Program-made: the position numbers and the translations under genes
Part shown: positions 1 to 9,192 of the stretch, piece after piece
Layout: every line of letters starts with the position of its first letter
How positions within the stretch are numbered: the first letter of the stretch is position 1
NCBI GenBank assembly: GCA_964615975.1
Contig: CAZTTH010000030.1
Span: 1-45,013 of the forward strand
From: CAZTTH01 sp964615975
GTDB taxonomy: Bacteria > Verrucomicrobiota > Lentisphaeria > JABSQK01 > JAJFLO01
DNA length: 45,013 nt
Direction: 5' to 3'
Notes under the pieces: generated by a model
Told to the model about the DNA's origin: nothing
What the model saw: only the letters and a program-made list of their open reading frames with translations
Database searches by the model: none

Positions 1-1
1 G

Positions 2-256
2 ATGCGATTGCTTGCCGACCATAATTGGCAATTGACTCTGAAGCATCGACCCCGGACCTATCCCGGACGGGTGACCTTGTTTCGCGCGCGCACCCAAACC
101 ATGATGGAGATGGCTGCTCCTGATCTGGGATGGCACAAGATGGCGCTGGGCGGAGTCGAAGTGATCGAGGTCCCCGGTCATCATATCTCAATTGTTATTG
201 AGCCCCAGGTCAAGGTGCTGGCCGCGCGGCTTCAATCATGTTTGGATCGGATGTGA
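2..256 (+). CDS. C-terminal end of an NRPS thioesterase domain (5' truncated by window)
   Basis: The reading frame is open from the window edge and ends at TGA 254-256. The 84 visible residues align by eye with the last part of the thioesterase at 8956-9190: both share TLFR, then GW, then ALGGVxVxEVPGxH, then EPxVxVxAxRL near the end. The His in the VPGHH stretch corresponds to the presumed catalytic His of type I thioesterases, which release the finished peptide from the last carrier domain. An upstream synthetase therefore ends here, about 190 bp before the next NRPS gene on the same strand. Its start and module content lie outside the window. Confidence rests on homology to the complete copy inside the window. 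Confidence 0.8.
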   Translation: MRLLADHNWQLTLKHRPRTYPGRVTLFRARTQTMMEMAAPDLGWHKMALGGVEVIEVPGHHISIVIEPQVKVLAARLQSCLDRM

Positions 257-442
257 TTGGGTGATAAACTCATTCCCCGTCGGCGGGAAAAAAATAGTGA
301 TGCTGAATCAGATCCAGTTGGAGAAAAAGATTGCACGTTTCCTCCCTGATTGGAATAATGAATATCGAGTGACTGAGTGCTTGTGGTTTACAGACCGCAA
401 TTTTTCTCGGCATTGGATCCCACCACATATAATAAGTTATCA

Positions 443-3400
443 ATGAATACTAATGTCATCAGTGAGATCAAACGGCGGTTGGCAGCACTGTCAGAAGAGC
501 AACGCACAATTTTGGAGAGCAAAATTCGCCACCTGAGCGCCGGCAAAAAATCATCCGTTGAAATTGCCCCCCGCGCAGTGACTTCCAAATATCCCTTGAC
601 TTTTGCCCAGAAACGGATGTGGATCATGCAGCAGTTGGCGATTGATGGGGCGGCGTGTAATCGGCCCCTGGCAATCCGTTTGCGAGGTTCCATTGACTGG
701 CATACCATAGAACGGGCCCTGAATGATATCATTCAACGCCATGAGGTCCTGCGCACATATTTCCCATTGTTGGATTCAATGCCATCACCTGTGATTCTTG
801 CTCAATATCCATTGCCATTCGAAGTCATCGATTTACGTGCCACGAAGCATTCCGAGCCAGACCTTAAACTCAGAGAAACCATGAATGACATTGCCTGCCA
901 GCCGCTTGATCTGGCTGCGAGTCCGTCGATCAGGGCATATCGGATCAGCTTGGCGGTTAACGATGAGGTTTTGTTCATCTTGCTGCATCACATTGCTTTC
1001 GACGGTTGGTCGAGCGCGGTGATGCTGAATGAATTGACCATGCTCTACAATGCTTATCTGCGGCAAGCGCCAAATCCACTCAAAGAGTTAACCTTGCAAT
1101 ATGATGCTTATGCCAATTGGGAGCAGGGTTTTATGCGATCCCGGCAAGCGCGAAGCGAGTTGGATTATTGGCGGCGTCAACTGCTTGATGCGCCATTGAC
1201 CACTGAAATTCCACGGGATTATTCTGGCGCGGGTTCATCCTTTCGAGGAGGCCTGATTCAAACGCAGGTGCCACGCGAGTGCCGGGATAATTTAATCTCA
1301 TTGTGTCGTCAGCAAGAAGTCACATTATCGATGGTGTGTCTCGCGGCTCTTAAGATTCTGATTTTTCACCATACCGGCCAGCATGATTTGCTTATTGGTG
1401 TCTTGTCATCGGGCCGGGACAAAGTCGAATGGGAACCATTAATCGGAGTCTTCATCAATACCCTGCCAATCCGATCGAAACTCAGCGGTGAAATGACATC
1501 GAGTGAATTCGTTCAGCAAATCAAAAATACCTGCCTGAATGCCAACGCGCATCAGCAATTGCCAATCGATCATATCATTGACCATCTTCCCCGCCGATCC
1601 GATAAGAGAAGAGCGGAATTTTTTCAGACCATCTTTAACTTCCACAATCTCCCCGATGGGGCAGGGAAATTTGGTGATGCGCGCGGGGAATTAATCGCGA
1701 GTGACGCGGTTGTAACTCCTGTAGATTTGAATTTTGAATTAAAAAACAGAGCTGGAGAATGGACATTCCTGGTCTCCTATAATGCCAATTGTTATCGGCA
1801 ATCCACCATCGAACGATTCGCGCTGCAGTATGTCAAATTATTAACGGTAATCAGCGATAATCCCGGGGAACCGGTATCAATTCTACTGCGGAAAACCCTG
1901 AATTGTATAGATCCTCACAATCACGACCGGCATTCCTCGCTGTCTGAATCCGGACAGTATCTCCTGGTGCATGAATTAATTGCGCGTGCCGCGGTAAAAA
2001 CACCGGATGCCGTGGCGATTGTTGATGCGGATCAGCATTTGACTTATGGAGAACTTGATCGTTGTTCACATGTGGTTGCCGCATCTCTCGGTAGTCTGGG
2101 AGTAGGCTTGGAAGATCCCGTGGGAATTTATATGGATCGTAGTCCGGAGCAGATCATCGCGATGATCGGGATTTTAATCTCCGGCGGCGCCTATTTGCCA
2201 TTGAATATCGATGATCCTCCCGAGCGTCTGATCGCGATAATCAAAAACACCGGACTTAGCCTGCTGATTGTTGACCGGAATTCGTACTCACGGCTTCCTG
2301 CCGCCGGTAGCTGCTTGATCATCCGCTTCGCTGATCTCGCCCGCGGAAGCCTGTCATTAACCAGTGATCGATCTCCAGCCCATACCGTTCATGGTGATAA
2401 TCTCGCTTATTTAATCTCGACCTCGGGATCTGCCGGGCATCCCAAGGCAGTGATGATATCCCACCATGCCTTGTCTGTGTATTCCCAGAGTGCCGCTGAA
2501 TTTTATCTGATCACGAAACAGGATCGGGTATTACAATTTTCCGCTCTTACCTTCGATGCGTCTGTGGAGGAAATTTATCCCACCTTGATCCAGGGGGCAA
2601 CGCTGGTTTTGCGCCCCGCTGACATCCTGAATTCGGTTTCACATTTGCTCATGACCTGCCGACGCTATGATATCACCATCCTGGACTTGCCGACAGCATA
2701 TTGGCATTTTCTCATTGATGAAGCTAGCGCTTGGGAATACCCATTTCCTTCCTCAACCCGTCTGCTTATTATCGGAGGTGAGATGGCATTGGCAACAAAA
2801 TGGCTGCGCTGGCGGAATCTGGTACGGCCAACTCCACTGGTGATCAATACCTATGGTCCGACCGAAACCACAGTAGTGTCCATGGCATATATTTTGCAAC
2901 CTGATTTCAAGCCCGATGCAATCAGCTTGCCATTGGGTAAGGCAATGCCTCATGCCAAGATCGGTTTGATTGATGAACAATTGCGTCCATCAATTGCGGG
3001 ATTGCCTGGCGAAATTGTTATTGGCGGCGCGGGTGTGGCGCGCGGGTATTGGTGGCGAGCGGATTTGACCGCTGATCGATTTATCCCGGATCATTTTTCT
3101 GCAATTGCCGGGGCGCGTTCATTTCGTACGGGAGATCTGGGCTGTGATCCGGGGAATGGCATCATAACCTTTCATAGCCGACAGGACCATCAGATTAAAT
3201 TGCGCGGGTATCGGGTCGAATTGGGTGAGATTGAAATGGTATTAGGGCAACATCCCGCGATTGAACAGGTGATTGTGACTCCCTATGAGGATGGGACGGG
3301 AAATAATAGCCTGGCGGCTTATGTGGTGATGAGGAAGGCTGAAGATTATAGGCTGAAGGAGGAAGAAGAGATGACGGATGAAGGGAAATACCGAATCACA

Positions 3401-3601
3401 AATTCTCAATCTCAAATTATTGGAAAAAGCGCCAATTTGAAAGACGGAAGAATGGAAGAGAAAGGAAGGGTGGAAAGGGAAACTGTTAATAGGGAACTGT
3501 TAATGGTTAACGTGAAGGGAGAAGCGAAAGGAAATGGCAAAACGGAGGAAGAAATGACAGCTCTGAATGGGTTGAATACCTTAGCCCAAGATAAGAGATG
3601 A
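443..3601 (+). CDS. Nonribosomal peptide synthetase, C-A module, A domain interrupted by in-frame stop
   Basis: ATG 443 is chosen over an upstream GTG because it gives a compact N-terminus of about 45 residues before the condensation domain; no clear ribosome binding site is seen. The condensation domain starts near residue 49 and carries the active motif HHIAFDG at about 182-188. The adenylation domain starts near residue 505. Its motifs are a weak A3 (STSGSAGHPKA, about 657), A4 (FDASVEEIY, about 703), A5 (NTYGPTETT, about 801), A7 (FRTGDLG) and A8 (HQIKLRGYRVELGEIE, about 912). The frame then enters a purine-rich insert and stops at TGA 3599-3601, before the A10 Lys motif. The rest of the module continues in the same frame downstream. 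The product would activate an amino acid and condense it with an upstream peptide. It may be a broken gene, a sequencing error or a split enzyme. Confidence 0.85.
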   Translation: MNTNVISEIKRRLAALSEEQRTILESKIRHLSAGKKSSVEIAPRAVTSKYPLTFAQKRMWIMQQLAIDGAACNRPLAIRLRGSIDWHTIERALNDIIQRHEVLRTYFPLLDSMPSPVILAQYPLPFEVIDLRATKHSEPDLKLRETMNDIACQPLDLAASPSIRAYRISLAVNDEVLFILLHHIAFDGWSSAVMLNELTMLYNAYLRQAPNPLKELTLQYDAYANWEQGFMRSRQARSELDYWRRQLLDAPLTTEIPRDYSGAGSSFRGGLIQTQVPRECRDNLISLCRQQEVTLSMVCLAALKILIFHHTGQHDLLIGVLSSGRDKVEWEPLIGVFINTLPIRSKLSGEMTSSEFVQQIKNTCLNANAHQQLPIDHIIDHLPRRSDKRRAEFFQTIFNFHNLPDGAGKFGDARGELIASDAVVTPVDLNFELKNRAGEWTFLVSYNANCYRQSTIERFALQYVKLLTVISDNPGEPVSILLRKTLNCIDPHNHDRHSSLSESGQYLLVHELIARAAVKTPDAVAIVDADQHLTYGELDRCSHVVAASLGSLGVGLEDPVGIYMDRSPEQIIAMIGILISGGAYLPLNIDDPPERLIAIIKNTGLSLLIVDRNSYSRLPAAGSCLIIRFADLARGSLSLTSDRSPAHTVHGDNLAYLISTSGSAGHPKAVMISHHALSVYSQSAAEFYLITKQDRVLQFSALTFDASVEEIYPTLIQGATLVLRPADILNSVSHLLMTCRRYDITILDLPTAYWHFLIDEASAWEYPFPSSTRLLIIGGEMALATKWLRWRNLVRPTPLVINTYGPTETTVVSMAYILQPDFKPDAISLPLGKAMPHAKIGLIDEQLRPSIAGLPGEIVIGGAGVARGYWWRADLTADRFIPDHFSAIAGARSFRTGDLGCDPGNGIITFHSRQDHQIKLRGYRVELGEIEMVLGQHPAIEQVIVTPYEDGTGNNSLAAYVVMRKAEDYRLKEEEEMTDEGKYRITNSQSQIIGKSANLKDGRMEEKGRVERETVNRELLMVNVKGEAKGNGKTEEEMTALNGLNTLAQDKR

Positions 3602-3643
3602 CGCGACCTTCCTCTTTCATCCTTCTTCCTTAATCCTTCCGCT
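3331..3643 (+). repeat. Purine-rich to pyrimidine-rich insert in the A-domain linker
   Basis: The stretch between the A9-like strand (LAAYVV) and A10 (LPEYMIPS) is about 100 codons longer than expected. It opens with purine-rich sequence containing GGAGGAAGAAGAG and GGATGAAGGG. A middle part contains CAAATTCTCAATCTCAAATT. It closes with the pyrimidine-rich CCTTCCTCTTTCATCCTTC at about 3606-3625. The two ends are roughly inverted copies. The in-frame TGA lies inside this insert. The equivalent linker of the second synthetase (about 7855-7945) is shorter but shares CTGAAGGAGGAAG. The insert is seen directly; that it is a repeat family is inferred from similar inserts at 19791-19984. Confidence 0.6.
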
Positions 3644-4042
3644 TTGCTGCGTGAATACCTCAGGCAACAATTGCCGGAGTATATGATTCCCAGCGCCTTC
3701 GTTTTTCTCCCCTCCCTGCCGCTGACAGCCAATGGCAAAGTGGATCGCAAGGCTGTGCCGAAACCTGAGGTATCTCGCGGGGAAATACATCCCAACCCGG
3801 AATTACTGAATACGGAGGTTCAGGAGAAATTATGCCAGATCTGGAGGGCGGTTTTTAAACGCCAATCAATTGGGATTCATGATAGTTTCTTTATGCTTGG
3901 CGGACATTCGCTTCTGGCGGTGAAACTCATCCATGAAATCAATCATGAATTCAATATCAGGTTGCCATTCGCAACCATCTTTGAGCAACCAACCATTGCG
4001 GGCTTGAGCGATGTGCTCCAACACCATAAAACGTCGACATAA
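3644..4042 (+). CDS. NRPS fragment: A-domain C-terminal subdomain plus peptidyl carrier domain
   Basis: This frame is the same as that of the preceding synthetase and is separated from it only by the single TGA at 3599-3601; codons 3602-3643 are open. A TTG at 3644 is a possible separate start, but there is no convincing ribosome binding site. The A10 motif (LPLTANGKVDRK) supplies the catalytic Lys that the upstream piece lacks. A carrier domain follows, with DSFFMLGGHSLL, whose Ser takes phosphopantetheine. There is no thioesterase, so the chain would pass to another protein, presumably the synthetase at 5035. On its own this 132-residue product could not activate an amino acid. It may work only as part of a read-through product or by association with the upstream half. 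Confidence 0.75.
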   Translation: MLREYLRQQLPEYMIPSAFVFLPSLPLTANGKVDRKAVPKPEVSRGEIHPNPELLNTEVQEKLCQIWRAVFKRQSIGIHDSFFMLGGHSLLAVKLIHEINHEFNIRLPFATIFEQPTIAGLSDVLQHHKTST

Positions 4043-4203
4043 ACTTTTATTAAAATGTAGGATTCAGTCTTGAATCGAATTACAAACGGTATACATGATA
4101 GCTGCTTTGATATTGGCGGGTGTTGCCTGCCCACCGATGCGACGGGTCAATATGATTAACAGTTCGCCGTGAGGTTGGTTTTTTTAATAATCAAGGAAAT
4201 AGG

Positions 4204-5022
4204 GTGCAATCAGCAGGTTTAATTTTCCGTCGGCGGTTGGAGGACAAAAAACTTTTATTATTACCCGGAATCTACGATGTCTTTTCGGCGAAACTGGCTG
4301 CCGCCCGCTTCGAAGGGGTATTTTGCAGCGGCTTTGGTTTTATTGCCAGCGCCTATGGATTGCCGGATGTGGGATTCTTGAATTGGCGCGATCAAACCGA
4401 TTTTGCCGGCCGCATTCGCGGCGCGCTGCCAACCTGCCATATCCTGGTTGATATCGATGATGGTTTTGGCGATGAAGTGATCGCATCCAATACGATTTGT
4501 ATCCTGGAAAACGCGCGAATTTCGGCAGTGATGTTGGAAGATCAGAAACGTCCCCGGAAATGTGGTCATTATCAGGGAAAACATTTGCTCCCCATCGCTG
4601 AATACCTGCATAAACTCAAAATCGTGCTCGCGGTGCGCCAGGATCTGTTCATCTTGGCGCGTACCGATGCGGAAGACCAGGTCGAGGCACAGGAACGCGC
4701 GGTTGCCTATGCGCAGGCTGGTGCGGATGGGATCATGGTCGAAGCGCTTCGCGATCTTGCGGAAGTGCGTGAATTGAAAAAACATGTCAATTGTCCAATC
4801 GCGATCAATCTCATTGTCGGCGGGAAAACCCCGCTGTGGTCGTTCGCGGAAATGAATGATGCCGGCGTCGATATCGCGATCTTCAGCACCCCCTGTTTAT
4901 TTGCTGCCCAGCATGGGATAACGGCCTATCTCGATGCCATGATAGCTCAACAACGGCTGCCAACAGCTGGGACTGTGGGATTGCGGGACTGTAATGAAAT
5001 TGTAAGTGTGAATAATCAATAA
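4204..5022 (+). CDS. Isocitrate lyase / PEP mutase superfamily protein in the NRPS locus
   Basis: The start is GTG 4204, preceded by AAGGA at 4193-4197. The 272-residue product has the superfamily barrel motifs: VDIDDGFG for metal binding (about residues 84-91), EDQKRPRKCGH (about 112-122) and ARTDA (about 152). The KCGH motif with Cys120 is the form found in C-C bond lyases such as isocitrate and methylisocitrate lyases, whereas true PEP mutases have a KxNS-type loop. It is therefore more likely a 2-hydroxy- or 2-methyl-dicarboxylate lyase (or oxaloacetate-type hydrolase) than a phosphonate enzyme. It lies 161 bp after one synthetase and 12 bp before the next, so it is very probably co-transcribed. 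It may make or remove an acid building block for the peptide. The substrate cannot be assigned from sequence. Confidence 0.8.
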   Translation: MQSAGLIFRRRLEDKKLLLLPGIYDVFSAKLAAARFEGVFCSGFGFIASAYGLPDVGFLNWRDQTDFAGRIRGALPTCHILVDIDDGFGDEVIASNTICILENARISAVMLEDQKRPRKCGHYQGKHLLPIAEYLHKLKIVLAVRQDLFILARTDAEDQVEAQERAVAYAQAGADGIMVEALRDLAEVRELKKHVNCPIAINLIVGGKTPLWSFAEMNDAGVDIAIFSTPCLFAAQHGITAYLDAMIAQQRLPTAGTVGLRDCNEIVSVNNQ

Positions 5023-5034
5023 TTTCAACCTGTT

Positions 5035-8000
5035 ATGTCGCATCTAATCACGCCCGGTTGTTCATCTGCTCAATGGGATAATCGATTCCTGACATCCAAA
5101 GATGGATTTATCCCTTTATCCTGCTCACAGGAACGATTCTGGCTGCTCGATCAATTGAATCCCGGAACCCCGGTTAATCACATATCCAAGATTTACCAAC
5201 TCCGGGGAAAGCTGGATCTATCGGCACTAGCAAAATCGCTCCAAATGATTGTGGATCGGCATGAGGGATTACGCACTGTTTTTAGATTGGCCGACGGCCA
5301 GCCGTGTCAGTTAATTCAGCCCTCTCTCACGATCACTTTACCTTTAGTCGATCTCAGTCATCTCAGTAACAGTGAAGTGAAGGAACAGATATCCAACATA
5401 TCACAAGAGGCTGTACATCAGGTTTTCGACCTGACCAAAGGACCACTGATTTATGTGAATCTGGTTCGGTGCGGCAGCGACGACCATCTCTTCTTTCTCA
5501 CGGTGCACCATATCATCGCCGATGGCTGGTCATATGAAATCCTGATCAGTGAATTAATCCAGGTTTATTGCTCATTAACTCAGCCAGATTCACCATTGTT
5601 GCTGCCAGCATTGCCAATTCAATATGCCGAGTATTCAATCCAGCAATCTCAATGGCTTGCGGAGGGTGAAGCCCAATCCCAACTCGAATATTGGCAACGG
5701 CAGTTAATGGGGGCTCCACCAATCACGGAACTGATACCCGATTTTCCCCGACCGGCAGTCCAAACCTATCGCGGCGCCGGTCATGAAATCAGTTTGAATG
5801 CCGATCTAACCCGGAAACTTCTCGATTTAAGTCGAACCCAACGGGTGACATTGTTCATGACTCTCATATCGGCATTCAAGCTTTTGCTTTATCGCCATAC
5901 CGGACAAATGGATCTGGTCATTGGAACTCCCATTGCCGGGAGGAACAAAGAGGAATATGAAGGGCTGATTGGTTGTTTCATCAACAATCTCGCATTGCGG
6001 ACACAGCTGTCGCCATCCATGACTTTCACTGAGCTTCTGAATCATGTGAAACAAGTTTGCCTGGATGCATATGATCATCAGGAGATTCCATATGAAAGGG
6101 TCATTGATACGATCTGCCAGAACCGGGATTTGAGCCGAACTCCGATCTTTCAAATTCTGATCAATATGTTTACCTATACCTCATCCATGCCGCAATTACC
6201 CGGGATTGACGTAAGTCAACCAAGTCAGGAAGAGATATCATCCAAGTTCGATTTAACCATTTATATTAATCATCGTCCTGACCAGTTAAAATTTAACCTG
6301 GTATATAATTCTGATCTCTATGAATCCAGTCGGATGTCAGAATTACTGAATCAATATCATTTGCTCTTATCACAGATCGTAAAGAATCCCATTCATATCA
6401 TTGGGGGTTACTCGCTGATCACTCCGCAAATGGCGAATCTTCTGCCGGATCCAGCTCAGGAATTGAGGAGGTTAGGGGAAAATCCCGCCGCCTTGCTTTT
6501 TCAGCAACAGGTTCGTCGCGTGCCCCGGCATTTTGCGGTTAGCGATAACCGGGTTGGCTGGACCTACGAACAACTTGATCAGAAGAGCAACGCCATCGCG
6601 GCGGCGCTGCTTGATGGCGGAATTAAACCTGAAAATGTGGTGGCAATTTATGCCGCGCGCGAGGCATCCCTGGTCGCGGCGATATTAGGTGTAATGAAGG
6701 CTGGGGCGGCTTTTTTAATCCTTGATCCCGCTCATCCTGAAGAACGGTTGATTGAGTGTCTGCGACAAGCCCGTCCCCAAGGCTGGATTCAGCTCAAGGA
6801 AGCCGGGGAACCCGGAGAACAATTACAATCATGGCTGGAATCGGCAGGCTTGGTTTGTGCGCTCACTCTCAGTCCATTGATGAATGATTCACCTTCATTC
6901 GATCCCGCCTTGATTTCCCGGGTTGAAATCAAGGCGGACGAGCTCGCTTATGTGGTTTTTACTTCAGGATCCACCGGCAAACCCAAGGGCATTCTGGGAA
7001 CTCACCGTCCGCTCAGTCATTTTTTGCAATGGTATGGTCGAACATTTTCGTTTAATGAAACCGATCGCTTCAGTATGCTATCTGGGTTGTCACATGATCC
7101 ATTATTGCGCGATATTTTTACTCCGCTTACGATTGGCGCCACCTTATTTATTCCTGACGTCAATGACATGACCTCTGGCACCTTGGCCCGCTGGTTGCAA
7201 AAAAATCGTATCTCCGTCACTCATTTGACGCCCCCGCAGGTTGATATACTTAACCTGGAACTTACGAGCCATGGGAGTTTGTCGCTTGATCTGCGTTACC
7301 TATTCAGCGTTGGCGAAAGGTGGTCTCACCTGGCGATTGAGAAATTACATCGCTTTATTCCCGGAGTAACCTGCGTGAATTGTTATGGGTGCACCGAGAC
7401 GCCACAGATCATGGGTTACCATATCATCCCGCGTACTCCTCTTGTTCACATCGCGTTGGGAAAGGGCATTGCTGATGCCCAATTATTGCTCCTTAATGCC
7501 GCGGGACAATTAGCGGGCTGTGGAGAATTGGGTGAGATTCACGTCCGCTCGCCATATTTGGCTAAAGGATATCTGGGCAATCAAGAACTGACGCGAGAAC
7601 GTTTTATCATCAATCCATTTACTCAACTACAGACTGATCGTCTGTATAAAACCGGCGATTGGGGACGTTATGATCGACAGGGTGATGTTCATTGGGTTGG
7701 GCGACTCGATAATCAGGTTAAGATTCGCGGTTTTCGCATTGAATTGGGAGAGATCGAAGAAGTTATGGCGCAATATCCAGAAATCAGTCAGGTTGCAGTC
7801 ATCGTCAAGGAAAATGATACCGGAGACAATCACTTGGTAGCTTATGTAGTGGCGGGGAAGGCGTTATGCGATCGCCTGAAGGAGGAAGCGGGGAAGCCGG
7901 TAGGAAACGGCAGCACCGATGGGTTAAATAAGCCCGGCGACATTTCCTATATGAAATTACGCGATTATCTCAAGAAAAAACTGCCTGACCATATGATCCC

Positions 8001-9192
8001 GTCAAATATCATCCCATTGGATCACCTGCCCATGACTCCCAATGGGAAGATTGACCGTCGGCAATTGCTGGAATTAAATGTGCGTGCCGGCCAACAAATC
8101 ACTCCCGACAACCGGCCCATAACCACTGAAGAAAAAATGTTGACCGAAGTGTGGCAGGAGACATTAAAAATTCAGGAGGTTGGCATTGATGACAATTTCT
8201 TTGCGATTGGCGGCAATTCCATTCTGGCATTGAGAATTGTGATCAGGATCAGAGAATTAACGGGGCGGGAATTGCCTCTGGCGACTTTTTTTCAAGCGCC
8301 CACGATCAGGAGTTATAGTCGGTTTTTAACCAGGGATGATGCCGACTCTCAATGGTCATCTCTGATTGCGATTCAACCGGGTGGCGCGAAACTGCCATTT
8401 TACTTCGTCCATGCGATTGGCGGGAATGTGTTGGGATATCAGAGAATGGCGCACTATCTGGGACCCGATTATCCTGTGTTTGGCCTGCAATCGCGGGGGT
8501 TGGATGGCAGACAAAATCCATTTTTCAGCATCCCGGAAATGGCAAATCATTATTGCCGGGAAATCCGCGCCAGTTTTCCCCAAGGACCCTACCTGATCGG
8601 CGGCCATTCATTCGGCGGTATCGTCGCGTATGAAATTGCCCGGCAGTTAACCGAATTACAATGTCAGGTGGGATTGTTGGTGGTTTTCGACACCAGCATC
8701 AAATCCCTGAGTTTACTCCCGTTGCGGCGCCAATTCGCGGTCCGGACAAAATTATGGTTGGAACGAATTTTATATCACAGCCGTCAATTGATCTATTTGT
8801 CATTTACGGATAAAAAACACTATATCGAGCGCAAGTTACATACCCTGAGCCGACGCCGCGCCAGCCGGAAATGGCAACATGAATTTCGTAATGCCAGGTC
8901 AAAAGAAGGGGAACTGCTGCCCATGGCCTTTCGCGATGTGCGTGAGGCCAACTATTATGCCTCGAGAAACTATGTCCCCAAGACGTATGCGGGCAAGGTG
9001 ACCTTATTCCGGGTTCAGGAACAGGGGGTCGGCATTCTTGATCGCGATTACCATGGATGGGATCATTGGGCGCTTGGCGGAGTCGATGTGGTTGAAGTTC
9101 CCGGGGATCATGTCAAAGTAATCGAGGAACCCCATGTCCGGGTGGTGGCGGAAAGACTGCGGGACTGTATTGATCGAGTAAAAATTGGTTAA
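5035..9192 (+). CDS. Nonribosomal peptide synthetase, C-A-PCP-TE termination module
   Basis: The 1385-residue enzyme starts at ATG 5035, 12 bp after the lyase gene, with no clear ribosome binding site, which suits translational coupling. The condensation domain begins near residue 26 and has HHIIADG at 158-164. The adenylation domain (about 485-1010) has A3 FTSGSTGKPKG (about 642), an unusual A4 SHDPLLRDIF (about 686), A5 NCYGCTETP (about 782), A7 YKTGDWG, A8 NQVKIRGFRIELGEIE (about 889) and A10 TPNGKIDRR. The carrier domain has GGNS with Ser1062. A type I thioesterase ends the protein, with nucleophile Ser1192 in GHSFGG and a late GDH His. The A4 region resembles fungal Lys2 aminoadipate-activating domains, so a dicarboxylic or otherwise non-standard substrate is likely. 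The thioesterase makes this the last step of an assembly line. Confidence 0.93.
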   Translation: MSHLITPGCSSAQWDNRFLTSKDGFIPLSCSQERFWLLDQLNPGTPVNHISKIYQLRGKLDLSALAKSLQMIVDRHEGLRTVFRLADGQPCQLIQPSLTITLPLVDLSHLSNSEVKEQISNISQEAVHQVFDLTKGPLIYVNLVRCGSDDHLFFLTVHHIIADGWSYEILISELIQVYCSLTQPDSPLLLPALPIQYAEYSIQQSQWLAEGEAQSQLEYWQRQLMGAPPITELIPDFPRPAVQTYRGAGHEISLNADLTRKLLDLSRTQRVTLFMTLISAFKLLLYRHTGQMDLVIGTPIAGRNKEEYEGLIGCFINNLALRTQLSPSMTFTELLNHVKQVCLDAYDHQEIPYERVIDTICQNRDLSRTPIFQILINMFTYTSSMPQLPGIDVSQPSQEEISSKFDLTIYINHRPDQLKFNLVYNSDLYESSRMSELLNQYHLLLSQIVKNPIHIIGGYSLITPQMANLLPDPAQELRRLGENPAALLFQQQVRRVPRHFAVSDNRVGWTYEQLDQKSNAIAAALLDGGIKPENVVAIYAAREASLVAAILGVMKAGAAFLILDPAHPEERLIECLRQARPQGWIQLKEAGEPGEQLQSWLESAGLVCALTLSPLMNDSPSFDPALISRVEIKADELAYVVFTSGSTGKPKGILGTHRPLSHFLQWYGRTFSFNETDRFSMLSGLSHDPLLRDIFTPLTIGATLFIPDVNDMTSGTLARWLQKNRISVTHLTPPQVDILNLELTSHGSLSLDLRYLFSVGERWSHLAIEKLHRFIPGVTCVNCYGCTETPQIMGYHIIPRTPLVHIALGKGIADAQLLLLNAAGQLAGCGELGEIHVRSPYLAKGYLGNQELTRERFIINPFTQLQTDRLYKTGDWGRYDRQGDVHWVGRLDNQVKIRGFRIELGEIEEVMAQYPEISQVAVIVKENDTGDNHLVAYVVAGKALCDRLKEEAGKPVGNGSTDGLNKPGDISYMKLRDYLKKKLPDHMIPSNIIPLDHLPMTPNGKIDRRQLLELNVRAGQQITPDNRPITTEEKMLTEVWQETLKIQEVGIDDNFFAIGGNSILALRIVIRIRELTGRELPLATFFQAPTIRSYSRFLTRDDADSQWSSLIAIQPGGAKLPFYFVHAIGGNVLGYQRMAHYLGPDYPVFGLQSRGLDGRQNPFFSIPEMANHYCREIRASFPQGPYLIGGHSFGGIVAYEIARQLTELQCQVGLLVVFDTSIKSLSLLPLRRQFAVRTKLWLERILYHSRQLIYLSFTDKKHYIERKLHTLSRRRASRKWQHEFRNARSKEGELLPMAFRDVREANYYASRNYVPKTYAGKVTLFRVQEQGVGILDRDYHGWDHWALGGVDVVEVPGDHVKVIEEPHVRVVAERLRDCIDRVKIG

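Noticed and set aside
3360..3640. CRISPR array in the NRPS insert
   Set aside because: The repeats are irregular and purine-rich with no constant repeat-spacer period.
4204..5022. Reading the lyase as a PEP mutase that would make this a phosphonate locus
   Set aside because: The loop has KCGH, as in C-C lyases, and no phosphonopyruvate decarboxylase or other phosphonate gene is nearby.
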